NCBI GenBank assembly: GCA_007570785.1
Contig: ML664173.1
Location: 12,867,933-12,931,932 of the forward strand
Direction of reading: 5' to 3'
DNA: 64,000 bases
DNA from: Antilocapra americana
Taxonomy: Eukaryota > Chordata > Mammalia > Artiodactyla > Antilocapridae
The notes under the pieces are model-generated. The model saw only the letters and a list, made by a program, of their open reading frames with translations, was not told where the DNA came from and made no database searches. The position numbers and the translations under genes are program-made. Below, piece after piece: positions 53,617-64,000 of the stretch (position 1 is its first letter; every line of letters begins with the position of its first letter).

Positions 53617-54689
53617 GGTGACTGAGGTCCAAAGCGGTCAAGTGACCTGGCGTTTCATATAGTTAGGGGGACCCTGCTGAGGCACTGGCCAACAGCAGCT
53701 CTGATGGGCCTGTTTTTTAAATCTCCCTGAAAGCCTATATATTTAAGCAGGGCAGCACGTCCCATCCCAGACACGGCTGAAGTTCAGACTGATCTAATGA
53801 CCAAAAGAGCTCAAAGAAAGTCTCCCGGGGCTGCTTCCCGCCATTATTTGAATCCCCTTTTCAAGGACACGCAGCCAAAGCCACAGCCAGGTGGAGTGGG
53901 AGCAAATTCCTCCAGAGCAATTCAGCCACTGGAAGGGATGGGATACTGTTTTCCCAGCAGATTTTTTTTTTCCAAATAAATGTTCGTTTCCTTCTGCGTT
54001 TTGCAATAGGATGACTTGATGACACAAATTTTTTCCCATTCACATTCAGCTGCCTGTACTTCATTACTTTCTACAGATGCTCCCAGACTCAGAGCACGCC
54101 AGCTCTTTGTCACTGATACACTCCTACCATTGAGCTGAAGTTAGCATGAGGAGGGAGATAGCATTTTTCTCTCGAATGGCTAAGAAACTCCCTCGCCCCC
54201 ACATCCAATCAGCCACCAAAGTCTGTCATTTCTTCCTTCCCAATGTCTCCTGCATCTGTTCCTCCCTCTCTACTTCCACTGTCACTGCCCGGGTTCAGGA
54301 CCCAATTGCCCCCTGCCTGGGCTGCTGGCTGCAATACCCTCTGCCTGCTTTTCCTACCTGTGGCTTCTTCCTCTTCCCTCATCCAAAGTACCACCAGGCT
54401 TCTCACTATGTTTATCACTCCCCTGCTCTAGGGGCTCCCCATCGCCTAAGCTCAAACTCAAACCCTTTGTGCTGGTCCTAGTCTACTTTCTTAAGTAGGT
54501 CTCCCACTCTGTGCCCCAAGGGAGCCCTGTGCTCTAACCAACAAGTTCACCCAAAGTATCCCAAAGACCTCATGCTTCATTTCCCTCCTGTTGTTACCCT
54601 TACCTTTTATGACAAATCCTGATTGTCTTCGACCAAAGCCCTACTGACTCTCTAAGAACCGGCTCTTCCTGCCTTCATCCTTCCCTCAT
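53617..54689. other. Repeat-poor DNA, candidate conserved non-coding block
   Basis: Apart from about 60 bp of MIR at the left, no transposable element is visible. 53,790-54,110 has mixed AT- and GC-rich words. The overlapping frames on both strands argue against coding. T9-10 run near 53,962. Confidence 0.3.
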
Positions 54690-54870
54690 TCAACAAGGAA
54701 CTACTGACAAGCACGGTGCCTCTCCCAGGGTGTTAGAGAGGTGACAGATGAACGAGGCAGATACAAAACAATCATTCCTTTATGGCATTTACAGGCAAGT
54801 GGGGGAGAATGATAAATATACAAATAATATAACTAAAATCATATCCACAACAGTGATAAGGGCCAGAACG
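54690..54870 (-). mobile_element. L2 LINE 3' end
   Basis: 'ttcaacaaggaactactgac', 'gatgaacgaggcagatacaa' and 'tggcatttacaggcaagtgg' are reverse L2. Confidence 0.8.
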
Positions 54871-55439
54871 GTTTTTTGAAATAAAAGAGTGAGAGGTCAG
54901 GGAAGCCAATCTCTGAGTAGTAAAATCAGAGCTGAAGAGTGAGTTGGTTTGTACCAGCTGAGCTGGAAAGCCACAGATGGGTTTCAAGTCAGAGACAGTA
55001 TACCCTCCTCCAGCTGGGACCTTCCACCTCACTTATCCTAAACCCTGTTCTTTCAGCCTCTCGCCCTGAGCTCCATGGTGAGGTCTTCTCCACTGGTGTC
55101 CATTGATCTAACACTCATGTTCAACATACCAGAGTTGAATTTGGCCCCTCCTGGCCCCTACCAGCTTTGAGTGGAAACAGCCTAATCTAACTTCGCCATG
55201 TGACCAGCCAGCTTGCCCAGCTTTCTGCCCTGGCTCTTCCCTTCTAGTCTAGGTCACCGACTGGGACTGAAGCCCAGGCCCGGAGTCCAGTGACAACTGA
55301 CCACACTGCTGCCCTGTGACCATTAGTGCTGACTGCTCCCAACACCAAGAATTATCCTTGGTATTATATCCCTGTCCCACCTCAGAGGTTCAGCCCCGCA
55401 AGGGTTTGATGCTCACTGTCATCAGACATTGAGCCACAT
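54871..55439. other. Unassigned DNA
   Basis: No gene or repeat recognised. Confidence 0.4.
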
Positions 55440-55615
55440 GTTCTTAAATCAGTCCATGGACCATCCATGTCAGAATCACCAGACATGCCTGTTACATGCA
55501 GATACTCAGGCTGGTCTCACTTCAGATACTTTGAAGGTGGAGTCTAGACATCAGCATTTTTAACAAATGTCCCAGATAATGCGTTTCGACATCAAAGTTT
55601 GAGAGTCAACTTTCT
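55440..55615 (+). mobile_element. MER5A-type hAT-Charlie element
   Basis: 'aatcagtccatggaccatcc', 'catgtcagaatcaccagaca', 'catcagcatttttaacaaat' and 'aaagtttgagagtcaact' follow MER5A, end to end. Confidence 0.8.
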
Positions 55616-56052
55616 AAACCTTGGAAGCCTGACAATTCATATACTGTTTGCACCCTCTTCCCAAAGCCAGTCTTAGTTTATACTCGTCATCCTGCCAAAC
55701 ACTCTCAGGATATAACGCAAATCCAGACGATATAACCCCCAACACAGCCCCAAGAAGAATGACTGGAACACGGTTGATACTTAACAAATACGTTTCAAAT
55801 CACTGTCAATGACCTGAGTCTAGGCTGGTAGCCTGCAAGGGCTACTCTAAGCATGCTTGCTTCTGTGTGCCATTCTTTGTGGGTGAGAGCCATCATTCCA
55901 GAAAATAAAATCAGGTGGCAACTTGGATTTTCATGCTAGCTACACATCTTTTCTGCCAACACAAGCAGCCCCCTGAAACTTAGCTGGTCTCAGGCATTAG
56001 ATTCTGCAAACCACCAGCCATGGAAAATATTGGAGACTAGGATGCTGCTTGT
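55616..56052. other. Unassigned DNA
   Basis: No gene or repeat recognised. Confidence 0.4.
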
Positions 56053-56264
56053 GTGTGTTGTGTTAGTTTCTCAGTCATGTCCAACTCTTTGTGATCCTAT
56101 TGATTATAGCCCACCAGGTTCCTCTGTCCGTGGAATTTTCCAGGCAAGAATGTTGGAGTGGGCTGACATTCCCTTCTCCAGGGGATCTTCCCAACCCAGG
56201 GATCGAACCTGGGGCTCCTGCATCGCAGGTGGATTCTTTACCATCTAAGCCACCAGGGAAGCCC
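56053..56264 (-). mobile_element. Bov-tA SINE
   Basis: Reverse copy: 'cagtcatgtccaactctttg' tail, 'gaatgttggagtgggctgac', 'agggatcgaacctggggctc', and head 'aagccaccagggaagccct'. Confidence 0.93.
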
Positions 56265-56499
56265 TGATATCCTCATTAAAGCATGGTGTATTTTAGAATC
56301 ATTATTACTACTTTTCTCATGGAAAAATTAGTTTGATTTTGCCCAACTAGGTTTCCATTTGGGTCAGTAAGAAGGACAGAGTTAGTTATTTAACTGATTG
56401 CCATGATGGAGAGTTACCTGTAATAACTCTCATTCTTATCTATACTGCAGGGACACTGGGGAGCATCTCAGTGTAGGAAAGCAGAAGGGGATGCAGTGG

Positions 56500-56665
56500 A
56501 AAGGGTGTGGCTTTGGCATCAGCAGGTCCAGGTTTAATCCAGCTGGTGCTTACTAGCTGAGTGACCCTGAATTAAGATTAATTAATTAACCCCCACCCAG
56601 AAACTCAGCTTCCTCATCTGTGACATGGAAATACAGTTCCCATGGATATAGTAAGTCATAGTTCT
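56500..56665 (+). mobile_element. MIR SINE
   Basis: 'ggctttggcatcagcaggtc', 'acttgctgagtgaccctga'-type core, 'aaactcagcttcctcatctg' and 'tgacatggaaatacagttcc'. A (TTAA)n-like insert interrupts the core at 56,575-56,590. Confidence 0.82.
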
Positions 56666-56937
56666 TCCCTCCCATCCTGGTGAGCCATACAAGGCTGGGA
56701 AGAGGAAGCCAGGCCACCCCACAGTGCTGCCTCTGCTTGTACCTAAGGCCTACTCAATCAGCATCTACTGTAGGCCCCTCCACGGTCCCTGGGCCTCCTC
56801 ACCCTCAGAGACAGACCAGGGGAGAATAATGAAACACAGGTCACCCTGGATAAGCACGTGAAAATAAACCAGATTTTCTGTAGCTCAGGTCTTCTGCCTG
56901 GGTCAGGACACTCATTAGTCTTACGTCACTTAAAAGT
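56666..56937. other. Unassigned DNA
   Basis: No gene or repeat recognised. Confidence 0.4.
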
Positions 56938-57460
56938 CAGAGTATCATTTTTCTAGATTCCATATACATGCATTAATAGACAATATTTGTTTTTCTCTTT
57001 CTGACTTACTTCACTCTGTATGACGGACTCTAGGTCCACCCACATCTCTACAGCTGACCCAATTTCATTCCTCTTTTATGGCTGAGTAATATTTCATTGT
57101 ATGTATGTACCACATCTTCTTTAATCCTAGTTCCAGGGCAGGAATAGAAATGTAGATATAGAGAATGGATGTAGACATAGTGGCGGAAGGATAAACAGGA
57201 TGAGTTAGGAGATTAGGCTTGACATAAATACACCAGCATGTTTAAAACAGATAGCTAGTGGGAACCTGTGGTATAGGCTAGGGAGCTCAGCTCAGTGTTC
57301 TGTGATGGCCTAGATGGGTTTGATGTGGAGGGAGGCTGGAAGGAAGGTCCAAGAGTGGGGATATATGTATACATGTAGCTGATTAACTTCATTGTACAGC
57401 AGAAACTAACACAAAATTATAAAGCAATTCTACTCTACAAAAGTAAAATAAAAAAAAGTA
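56938..57460 (+). mobile_element. L1 LINE 3' region (artiodactyl type)
   Basis: 'ctgacttacttcactctgta', 'ggctgagtaatatttcattg', 'aacagatagctagtgggaac', 'gtagctgattaacttcattg' and 'tacagcagaaactaacacaa' follow the artiodactyl L1 3' end and finish in an A-rich tail. Confidence 0.88.
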
Positions 57461-57465
57461 ACTTA

Positions 57466-57625
57466 ATACTTTGTACAAGAATAAATTGAAAAAAACCTGT
57501 AACTCTGTATGGTAATGGATATTTTCTGGACAGATTGAGGTGATCATTTTGAAACATAGACAAATACTGAATCATTATATTGTACACCTGAAACTAAAAT
57601 GTCAGTTATCCCTCAGTTTAAAAAA
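57466..57625 (+). mobile_element. Older L1 LINE 3' end
   Basis: 'cctgtaactctgtatggtaa', 'gaggtgatcattttgaaaca' and 'attgtacacctgaaactaaa' is the 3' end of an older placental L1, directly after the younger L1 tail. The younger L1 may have inserted at its edge. Confidence 0.8.
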
Positions 57626-57989
57626 TAACTTGAAACAAGAGTAACTTTGCATTTCACATAAACTGTGAGATCGGGCTCTGTTGTGATGGAGCAGAGAACC
57701 AAGTCTGGGGCAGATGTTGGGAGAACCCTGGCCAGAGGCATCATCTTTCCACACAGCAGCACAACGCTCCTCACCTCTCTCTCTCTGCCCCCCTCCCTCC
57801 CTGCTCCTCCCTTTAAAAGAAGAGACATATCAGATGTGTGAATGTGGGAGAAGGAATTGAATTTTCTTCATTCCACCTTCTCTCCCTCATGGGCAGGGAG
57901 CCCTGACCTCTAGAGAGTTTCTTCTCTGCTTGGTCACTTGCTCATACAGTAAGTTTACCAAGTCCAGCTCCTGTAATGACGACAACAGT
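57626..57989. other. Unassigned DNA
   Basis: Pyrimidine-rich (CT) run at 57,775-57,812. No gene or transposable element recognised. Confidence 0.4.
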
Positions 57990-58470
57990 AACAATGACAA
58001 CGATGCCTACTGAGCGCTTCCAATATGCCGAGCACTGATTCAGTGTTTCATAGGCATTAATTAATTTAATCCTCACAATAATACCCTGTGCATGGATGTT
58101 TAGTCCCTCAGTCATGTCCAGCTCTTTGTGACCCCAGGGACTGTGGCAAACCAGGCTCCTCTGTCCATGGGGATTCTCCAGGCAAGAAAACTGGAGCAGG
58201 TTGCCATTTCCTCCTCCAGGGGATCTTCCCAACCCAGGGATCAAACCCAGGTCTCCCGCATTGCAGGCGGATTCTTTACCATCTGAGCCATCCAATAATA
58301 CTCTCTAAGGCATATTATTATCTCCATTTTACAGATTAAAAAACCAAGGTTCAAAGATTGCCTAAATAAGTTGCCTTAAGGTCATGCAGTTACCAAATAG
58401 CAGAGCTGAGAGTCAAACCCAGCCAGTCTGGTCCCAGTGTTGCTGCTGAGCCCACTATGTTATACTGCCT
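57990..58470 (-). mobile_element. MIR SINE, interrupted by Bov-tA
   Basis: Left piece to 58,084 ('gcctactgagcgcttccaat', 'taatttaatcctcacaataa') and right piece from 58,293 ('ctccattttacagattaaaa', 'gtcatgcagttaccaaatag') make one reverse MIR split by the SINE at 58,085-58,292. Confidence 0.92.
58085..58292 (-). mobile_element. Bov-tA SINE inside MIR, with target-site duplication
   Basis: Reverse copy: 'cagtcatgtccagctctttg' tail, 'ggatcaaacccaggtctccc', and head 'accatctgagcca'. The head is truncated by a few bases. Perfect 9-bp duplication 'caataatac' at 58,076-58,084 and 58,293-58,301. Confidence 0.96.
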
Positions 58471-58855
58471 CTTGTTATATACTGTTTGGGAGAGGGGGGT
58501 GTCAATTTGAAGATGTAACTTCAATTCAGGGGACATGTTTTAGAGAGTCATTATGGCTATATGTCAAGAATGATCTCATATTTGACCATGACCTCCTGGA
58601 GGTTAGGTCATGGTTTTCAGTAGCCCTCTGAAGCCAGGAGAGGGAAAGGGTAAAAATTCACACAAATGTGTATCCAAGTCTACCTGGTAGATCCACCTGG
58701 GAGGAGAGCCCAGGCACTTGCCAGATGCACTCGGCCATCCTCCTAATCCATCCACTCAACACCAGGGCCACACCTGCGGGGGCAAGAATAACATAAGCAG
58801 CTAGGAAGAGCACATGTAATATGACTTGGAAGGGAAGGAAGGAAAATTAAAATAG
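58471..58855. other. Unassigned DNA
   Basis: No gene or repeat recognised. Confidence 0.4.
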
Positions 58856-59092
58856 TAATTGCAAGTATTTACATACTCCTGGACACTGTTCTAAGGGCTT
58901 TATGTCTATTATCTCACTGAACTCACAGCACGATCCTAGAGGGAAGTACTACTGCTGTTCAACTTTATAAATGGGAAACTGAAACCAAAGCTAGCTAACA
59001 TGCCCTAAGGCATGCAGCTGATATCGAGTAGGCTGAGGTTTGAAGCCAGCAGTCTGGCCTGAGTCCATGCTCTTGACCATTACACTCCACTT
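58856..59092 (-). mobile_element. MIR SINE, near full length
   Basis: 'ggacactgttctaagggctt', 'gtctattatctcactgaact', 'ctttataaatgggaaactga' and 'catgctcttgaccattacac' in reverse order, including the MIR 5' end. Confidence 0.9.
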
Positions 59093-59139
59093 GAAGGGGG
59101 AATAAAACAAAAACAAAGAAAGCAAGCAAGTAGGTAAGG

Positions 59140-59240
59140 TCAGGCTCTGAAGACAAACAGAACTGAGGTCAAAGCCTGACTCTACCGTCTGTCATTAAAG
59201 TAACTGACCAGTTGTGCAAAATTTCTGAGTCTGTTTGCTG
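59140..59240 (+). mobile_element. MIR SINE fragment
   Basis: 'aggctctgaagacaaacaga' and 'gaggtcaaagcctgactcta' are the forward MIR 5' part. Confidence 0.65.
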
Positions 59241-60018
59241 CTGTGTAGAAGAGACAGCCCCCCACAGCAGGACTGTGATGAGGAAGAAGGAACATACCAG
59301 GGGCCAAGTGTCCAAGAACCTGGTAGGAAGTCAACCAGCAGGTTTCATCTCCTCCCTCCAGACCCTGCATTGGCCCTGGAGATGCAAAGTTACCTAAACA
59401 TTGTCCCTGCCCTCAGGGATCTCCCTGCCTCGAAGAGCTGGGTGGAGACACAGAAAGAGAATTACAACCTAAGGAGACAGAGGCAGAGAGAGGGCATGAG
59501 CCTAGGGCTATGGAAGATGGAAGAGAGATTTCTTCTGCCCCGGAGGGTCGGGCTATTGAATCTGGATCTTGCTGGTTAAATGGAGGGAAAAGAGTGAATA
59601 TCTCCATCTAAGGTAAAACCTTTTACTGCTGCCGCCATCAAGATCCGTGCCAGCACTTAGATTCTACTTTCTCTTCCAGTGCCATTATAGGGAAGTTAAG
59701 AATATCTGTTTCACTAACTTTCTTTGAAGGACATCACAGGCCAATCAATAGCAAGAGGACTGACACCATCCGGAGGGCCGCCTGTGGGTTGCATTTTAAA
59801 CTGTTATTGTTTTCTCATAACACAATAAGGAACCCAAGGAGCTGTTTTATATTCCACATACCTAAAGATTATAATCCATTATAGGGGTGTATTTGTTCCC
59901 GGAACTGAGATAATGCTGGGCAAAGCTGCAGAATTAATTGCCCTGGAGCTATAAATCTCCTATTTATTTCTTGATGAGTTTACAATGACAGTTTGTAAAT
60001 TCTCCCACACCTATCTCC

Positions 60019-60055
<37 letters not shown>

Positions 60056-60099
60056 CTGCCTAGTAAGGAAGGTAAGCCAGGAACTAGATTTTATCGATG
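59241..60099. other. Repeat-poor DNA, candidate conserved non-coding block
   Basis: No transposable element is visible. 59,790-59,990 is AT-rich with homeodomain-type words (TAATTA-like, ATAAAT) around 'gcagaattaattgccctgga'. Functional status is unknown. Confidence 0.3.
60021..60053 (+). repeat. (AC)n microsatellite
   Basis: About 16 uninterrupted AC units. Confidence 0.96.
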
Positions 60100-60345
60100 A
60101 CAACAACATAATGAAGGCAATAATGACAGAACAATTCTGTGAGTACTTCCTGCATGTGAGGCTCTCCACCAAATGCCTACATGATCTCCGTCAGTCCTCA
60201 TAGCAACCCTGTAGCTTCTAGGGCCCTTGTTTTCTATACAGAGGTAGATTGAGGCTTAGAACAGCTCAAAGAAGTAAGGTAACTTGCTCAAGACAAAGAG
60301 CTATCAATAGTGAGCGAAGTCAGGACTCAAACCCAAAGCCATGGA
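60100..60345 (-). mobile_element. MIR SINE
   Basis: 'gtgagtacttcctgcatgtg', 'cagtcctcatagcaaccctg', 'agaggtagattgaggcttag' and 'aggactcaaacccaaagcc' in reverse order. Confidence 0.85.
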
Positions 60346-61002
60346 GAGCAGGTTCATGTCTACACCTATAGAGACCCTCGGGATGAGAGTCAGGGTCCCT
60401 GCTGAGTGCCAATAACATTTAGAGCCATTCTTGGCTTGGCCCACAAGGATCAACACCATTCAAAACAAAGATTTCTGGGGAACCAGTCAGTGGAACCCCT
60501 AGACTTAGAATGGAGCTCATGGTGCACCCTGCCATGTGCAGAAACTAGGAGCTTGCCAGGCCAGAACCTTGAAAACCAAGTAAAATAGGTGCCTGTTCTA
60601 GTTCCCAGTCCCGGAGGCTGGGTAGTGGAGTGGGCAGAGAGACAGAAAGAAGACGCTCAGTAAATGATGGATAGAGATGCAGAGGAAGAAAGGGGAAAGG
60701 GAGGATGAAAGGAGGAGGCTGTCATAATGGAGAGTAAGAGGGAAATAAGGCAAATTAGCAAGGTTTCAGAAAACGGAAACTCAGGAAGCAGTTGCCAGGG
60801 CAAGTAATAATTCTGCCCGGTGGCAGATTCCTCACTCAGGGGTCCTTGAGACAAGCTGAGCAAACACAATACCAATCCCTACTTAGTGACATCTTAAAGG
60901 AGCTAATTCAGGATACAATCTGTAGTGTCCCCAAAATAAGCCTGAGTCCTTTGGGCTCCAAACTTCTGACCCAAGCCCTATAACAAGATTATATAAGATT
61001 GC
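60346..61002. other. Unassigned DNA
   Basis: Purine-rich around 60,660-60,740. No gene or repeat recognised. Confidence 0.4.
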
Positions 61003-61720
61003 ATGAAATTCATTCATTCAACAAGGATCTATCTACATCACAGTGCCAGGCAGTGTGCTGGGAGCTGATGATATACCAATGAACAAAACGATCCCAGGCC
61101 TTTTAACTCCTAGTAGAGGATTCAGACAAATAGGAAAAAGGTAAAGTGTGCTCTACGGCTACCAGTGCTATGGAGAGAAATAAAGTATGAGTGTATGAAC
61201 AGGAACTTAGGGAGTAGCAGGTGGGAGAAGGGAACCATGTGTGGCTTCCAGCAGAGCCAGAGAAGCCTCACACAGCGGTGACCACGAGCAAAGACACGGA
61301 GAAGGTAAGGGAGCAATGGGGGGAAGAGATTTTCAAGCAGCGAGAATAGCAGCTGCAAAAGCCTCGAGGCATACACATGCCTGGCAGAGACAAAGAGCAC
61401 CAAGGCTGGCAGGTCTGGGTCCTAGTGAGCAAGGAGGAAACAAAAGGGTCAGAGAGGTCAAGGGGTGGGGAGGTCTGAACCCACTAGGGAACCCTGGCTT
61501 CTAGAGGAGGGAGCTAGGGAACCACTGAAGTTTTCTGGGCAGAGTGGCATGAAGAGCTCTAAGTCTCGCCAGCATCATTCTGGATTTTAAGCTGAGAAAA
61601 GACGTGAGTGGTATAATGGAGGAAGCAGGAAGACTGGCCAGAAAGTCAGCTGAAATCCAGGTGAAATACAGCGGGGTCCTGGGTCACGTTAGTGGCAGCG
61701 GAGGTAATGAGTGGCTAAAT
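61003..61720 (-). mobile_element. L2 LINE 3' region, long copy
   Basis: Reverse L2 over about 700 bp: 'cagtgccaggcagtgtgctg', 'gaatagcagctgcaaaagcc', 'gggcagagtggcatgaagag', 'catcattctggattttaagc' and 'cagcggaggtaatgagtggc'. Confidence 0.9.
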
Positions 61721-61999
61721 CACAGCTGGCCAAAGGACTGAATGTGGAGGGTAAGGCGAGGAGGAGTCAAGGTCAACTCCAAGGTTATCCACACCCAACC
61801 CTGAGCTTTCAGCTCAATTCCTATGAAGCCCTCAAGTCTAAGGTCTCTAGAATAAGTGGTGAGGACATTTTATTCTTTACTTTTGTTTCATTCGCCATAC
61901 GGTTAATTATGAATTGGGGGAGTTGTAGGGATAATGACACATGGGGAAAAGGAACCCCTTTCATACTGGTTCCACGCTGTTCACAGGAGATCTCAGAGT
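61721..61999. other. Unassigned DNA
   Basis: Probably includes the weak continuation of the L2 to about 61,760. The rest is unrecognised. Confidence 0.4.
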
Positions 62000-62160
62000 C
62001 CTCCCCACATCTCAGGGAGGTAGGCACCATGATCACCACTTCACAATCAAAGGTTCAGAGAGATGGACAGATTGTCCAGGGTCACATGGCATTTAGTCCT
62101 AGAGACCGTATCTCCTGACTGCATATGTCATGTGCTTTCTATTACCTCAATGGTTTGATT
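62000..62160 (-). mobile_element. MIR SINE fragment
   Basis: 'ctcagggaggtaggcaccat', 'gttcagagagatggacagat' and 'tgtccagggtcacatggcat' are reverse MIR motifs. Confidence 0.7.
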
Positions 62161-62167
62161 TTGTTAA

Positions 62168-62260
62168 AGTTCATTCAACAAATATTTACTGAGCATCTCC
62201 AGGGTACATGCCAGGTGCTGTGTTTATCTTTGGGATGTAGCAGGGAGGTCGTGACCCAGC
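62168..62260 (-). mobile_element. L2 LINE 3' end
   Basis: 'ttcattcaacaaatatttac' and 'tgagcatctccagggtacat' plus 'gccaggtgctgtg' are reverse L2. Confidence 0.85.
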
Positions 62261-63149
62261 ACTGAACAGGCTCTGAGCTCTAGCTCAGGAGAGGCGCAGA
62301 CCCAGCCCCTCTCCACCATCCACGCTGGGAGATGCGCTCCTCTGTGCCTGGAGAAGGGAGGGGTGATGCGGCCTCTGTTCTCCTCCCTTCTCCCTCTTTC
62401 CTTCCTCTCATCCAGAAACAGGCATGCCCTTCTCCCTGAAAAATGCTAGAATTCAGCTCCAGACTCACTGGCTCGGAACTGGCATGCTGACCCGGTGCAA
62501 ATGAAGTCACTGTAGCCCAGACCCCCGCTGGGCGTGGCAGAACTGGCCGCGAGCGAAGAGACAATAAAGAAATCTCGAACATGTGCCAAGGGAGGGATTA
62601 TCACATGGGCTCTTGCTTTTTATGAAATAGGAAAAGTGGATTTTTCTAGTTGACTGCATTTGATCGTTTTTCCTCCATTTGTTTTAAAGTTGAACATCTG
62701 ATCTGGCTGAGACTTCTCACATTCAGCTACAAAAAAAAAAGATGTCTTTTGAGCTCCTCTCCCAGCCTCCCATCAGAGGATGGGGGTGACAAGCTTACAG
62801 CATCATCCCACCGCCACCCCTAACACATCACAGCCCTTGGCATAAGTCTGCCTAAAATTCCTTCTAATTTTGTCCATGCTTACCCACCCAGGGACCTTTA
62901 TCTTCCAGGTTTAACAAAAAAAAATAAACAACTCTCTTTACATTTTCCCCATGGTCTCACTATATTTTCTATTAACTCTGAATCCTTTTATAGACCTGGG
63001 CTCTCTCCCTGCTGTAGGTTACTACTGCCACCTGGAAGTCAAAAACCTGGACATCCCAATAGGATCAAGGGGCCCAGGAATCTTCCCTATCCACACACAA
63101 ACCTAACACGGTTTCTGTCACTGCCTAGGAAGCAGCATGGAGCAAGGCA
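62261..63149. other. Repeat-poor DNA, candidate conserved non-coding block
   Basis: No transposable element recognised. 62,480-62,760 contains CpGs next to AT-rich words and no repeat. A 100-codon minus frame (62,280-62,582) has no domain. Confidence 0.3.
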
Positions 63150-63330
63150 GGGTATCTCAGGTTTGAGTGTGCTTTTAGCGCGCCACCAGTCACCTGGGAT
63201 CTTGTTAATACGCAGATTTGGATTTTCTAGGTCTAGAGTGGGCCTGAGATTCTGCATCTGTTGTACCGAGCTCCCAGCTGATGCTGGTTTATGGACCACA
63301 CTTTGAGTAGCAAGGATAAAGCAGAAAGCC
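63150..63330 (+). mobile_element. MER5A-type hAT-Charlie element
   Basis: 'ccagtcacctgggatcttgt', 'gagtgggcctgagattctgc', 'cccagctgatgctggtttat' and 'ggaccacactttgagtagca' match MER5A ends and interior. Confidence 0.75.
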
Positions 63331-64000
63331 CGTGGGTTAGAAAACCATGGCTCTGCTATTAATTCATAAATCTTGCCAGTGGGCAAGATTAGCGTCTCCA
63401 GAATATGGTTTGCAGACTATAAACCCTTCATGATGGTCCTTAAGGGGAAAAAAACTTTATAGTCAAGCTAGAGTAGGCTTGGGAAATACTATACACTTTA
63501 TGTGTACACCACTCCTGCTAGCAAAGGCTCTGTAAAGTCCTGTTTCAATGTTGTTTAATCTGCTTACCACAGTGAGGTGTACCTTCCAGGTCAGGAGAGA
63601 GTAAACCCTAGGCTGCACATATCCCTAAACACAGATCCGTCTAAGGGAGAGCTATACAGTTTCTGAGGTTCCCTATTATCAGGAGTCAGAGAATTCATCG
63701 ACCTCTAAACACTCAAAGGTCCCCAGCATGCAGCGCCTTGGATAATTTAGCCACTTGTCCTCCAGGAGAGGAAACCCAACACCTTTGTCCTGCCATAGCC
63801 TCTACTCCTTTGCACCCAGAATATCCCCAGAAGCATCTCAACAGTTCACAGGCTGACAGCCCCACAAATACCAGCCTTCACCAAATATTCAAAGAGGATC
63901 CAGGGAGCAGTTATAAACACAGCACCAAGAAACCTGTCTGCCTTGCATGTCTATGTGGATGGGTGTCAGAGACTATACACCAGGCTGTTGGTGTTAATAT
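63331..64000. other. Unassigned DNA to the window edge
   Basis: No gene or repeat recognised. Confidence 0.4.

Noticed and set aside
1..64000. A novel gene cluster or undescribed defence or mobile system
   Set aside because: No operon-like gene arrangement, no unknown multi-gene element and no terminal repeats enclosing unexplained coding DNA. The repeated structure is accounted for by known ruminant and mammalian transposable elements and microsatellites.

Overview
This 64 kb window is nuclear genomic DNA from a ruminant (cattle, sheep, goat or a close relative). The diagnosis comes from its mobile elements: many tRNA-derived Bov-tA SINEs, a BOV-A2 SINE, several BovB (RTE-type) LINE fragments, artiodactyl CHR-type SINEs and artiodactyl-type L1 3' ends. 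These lie over an older mammalian layer of MIR, L2, MER5A, Tigger and MaLR (MLT1-like) LTR copies. No bacterial, plasmid, phage or organelle features are visible.

I found no protein-coding exon that I can defend. The longest open frames are either inside BovB (36,055-36,642, a piece of the retrotransposon polyprotein) or are low-complexity chance frames. The one good candidate for a host transcription unit is on the minus strand. It is a promoter-like segment near 10.2 kb (a TTTAAA box and GC-rich flank), followed by an unspliced 5'-UTR-like stretch that ends in a strong splice donor at 9,817/9,816. If this is real, transcription runs leftward out of the window, 1-9,816 is its first intron, and everything right of about 10.25 kb is upstream or intergenic DNA. 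I could not identify the gene.

Layout. 1-4.56 kb: MIR, DNA-transposon and L2 fossils plus one Bov-tA. 4.56-11.14 kb: a block without any recognisable interspersed repeat. It holds a CpG-enriched patch (about 5.39-5.66 kb), several microsatellites and the candidate first exon. 11.1-31 kb: mostly unassigned DNA with scattered MIR, L2, MER5A and SINE copies, a deleted Tigger1 at 29.03-29.51 kb, and a possible regulatory block at 27.6-28.8 kb with a CTCF-like motif. 31-36.8 kb: BovB-rich, including a BovB fragment fused to a sequence with a polyadenylation signal and A-tract. 36.8-44.2 kb: mostly unassigned, with an MLT1-type LTR at 40.4 kb. 44.2-53.6 kb: dense and nested insertions. 53.6-64 kb: unassigned blocks with L2, MIR, MER5A, L1 and SINE copies.

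Many element boundaries are supported by target-site duplications that I read directly (for example at 39.94, 44.78, 45.13, 50.12, 50.82, 51.37 and 58.08 kb), and several insertions lie inside older elements, which gives relative ages. I found no previously undescribed biological system. The items most worth a second look are the candidate promoter and first exon, the repeat-free block around it, and the BovB/3'-UTR-like chimera.
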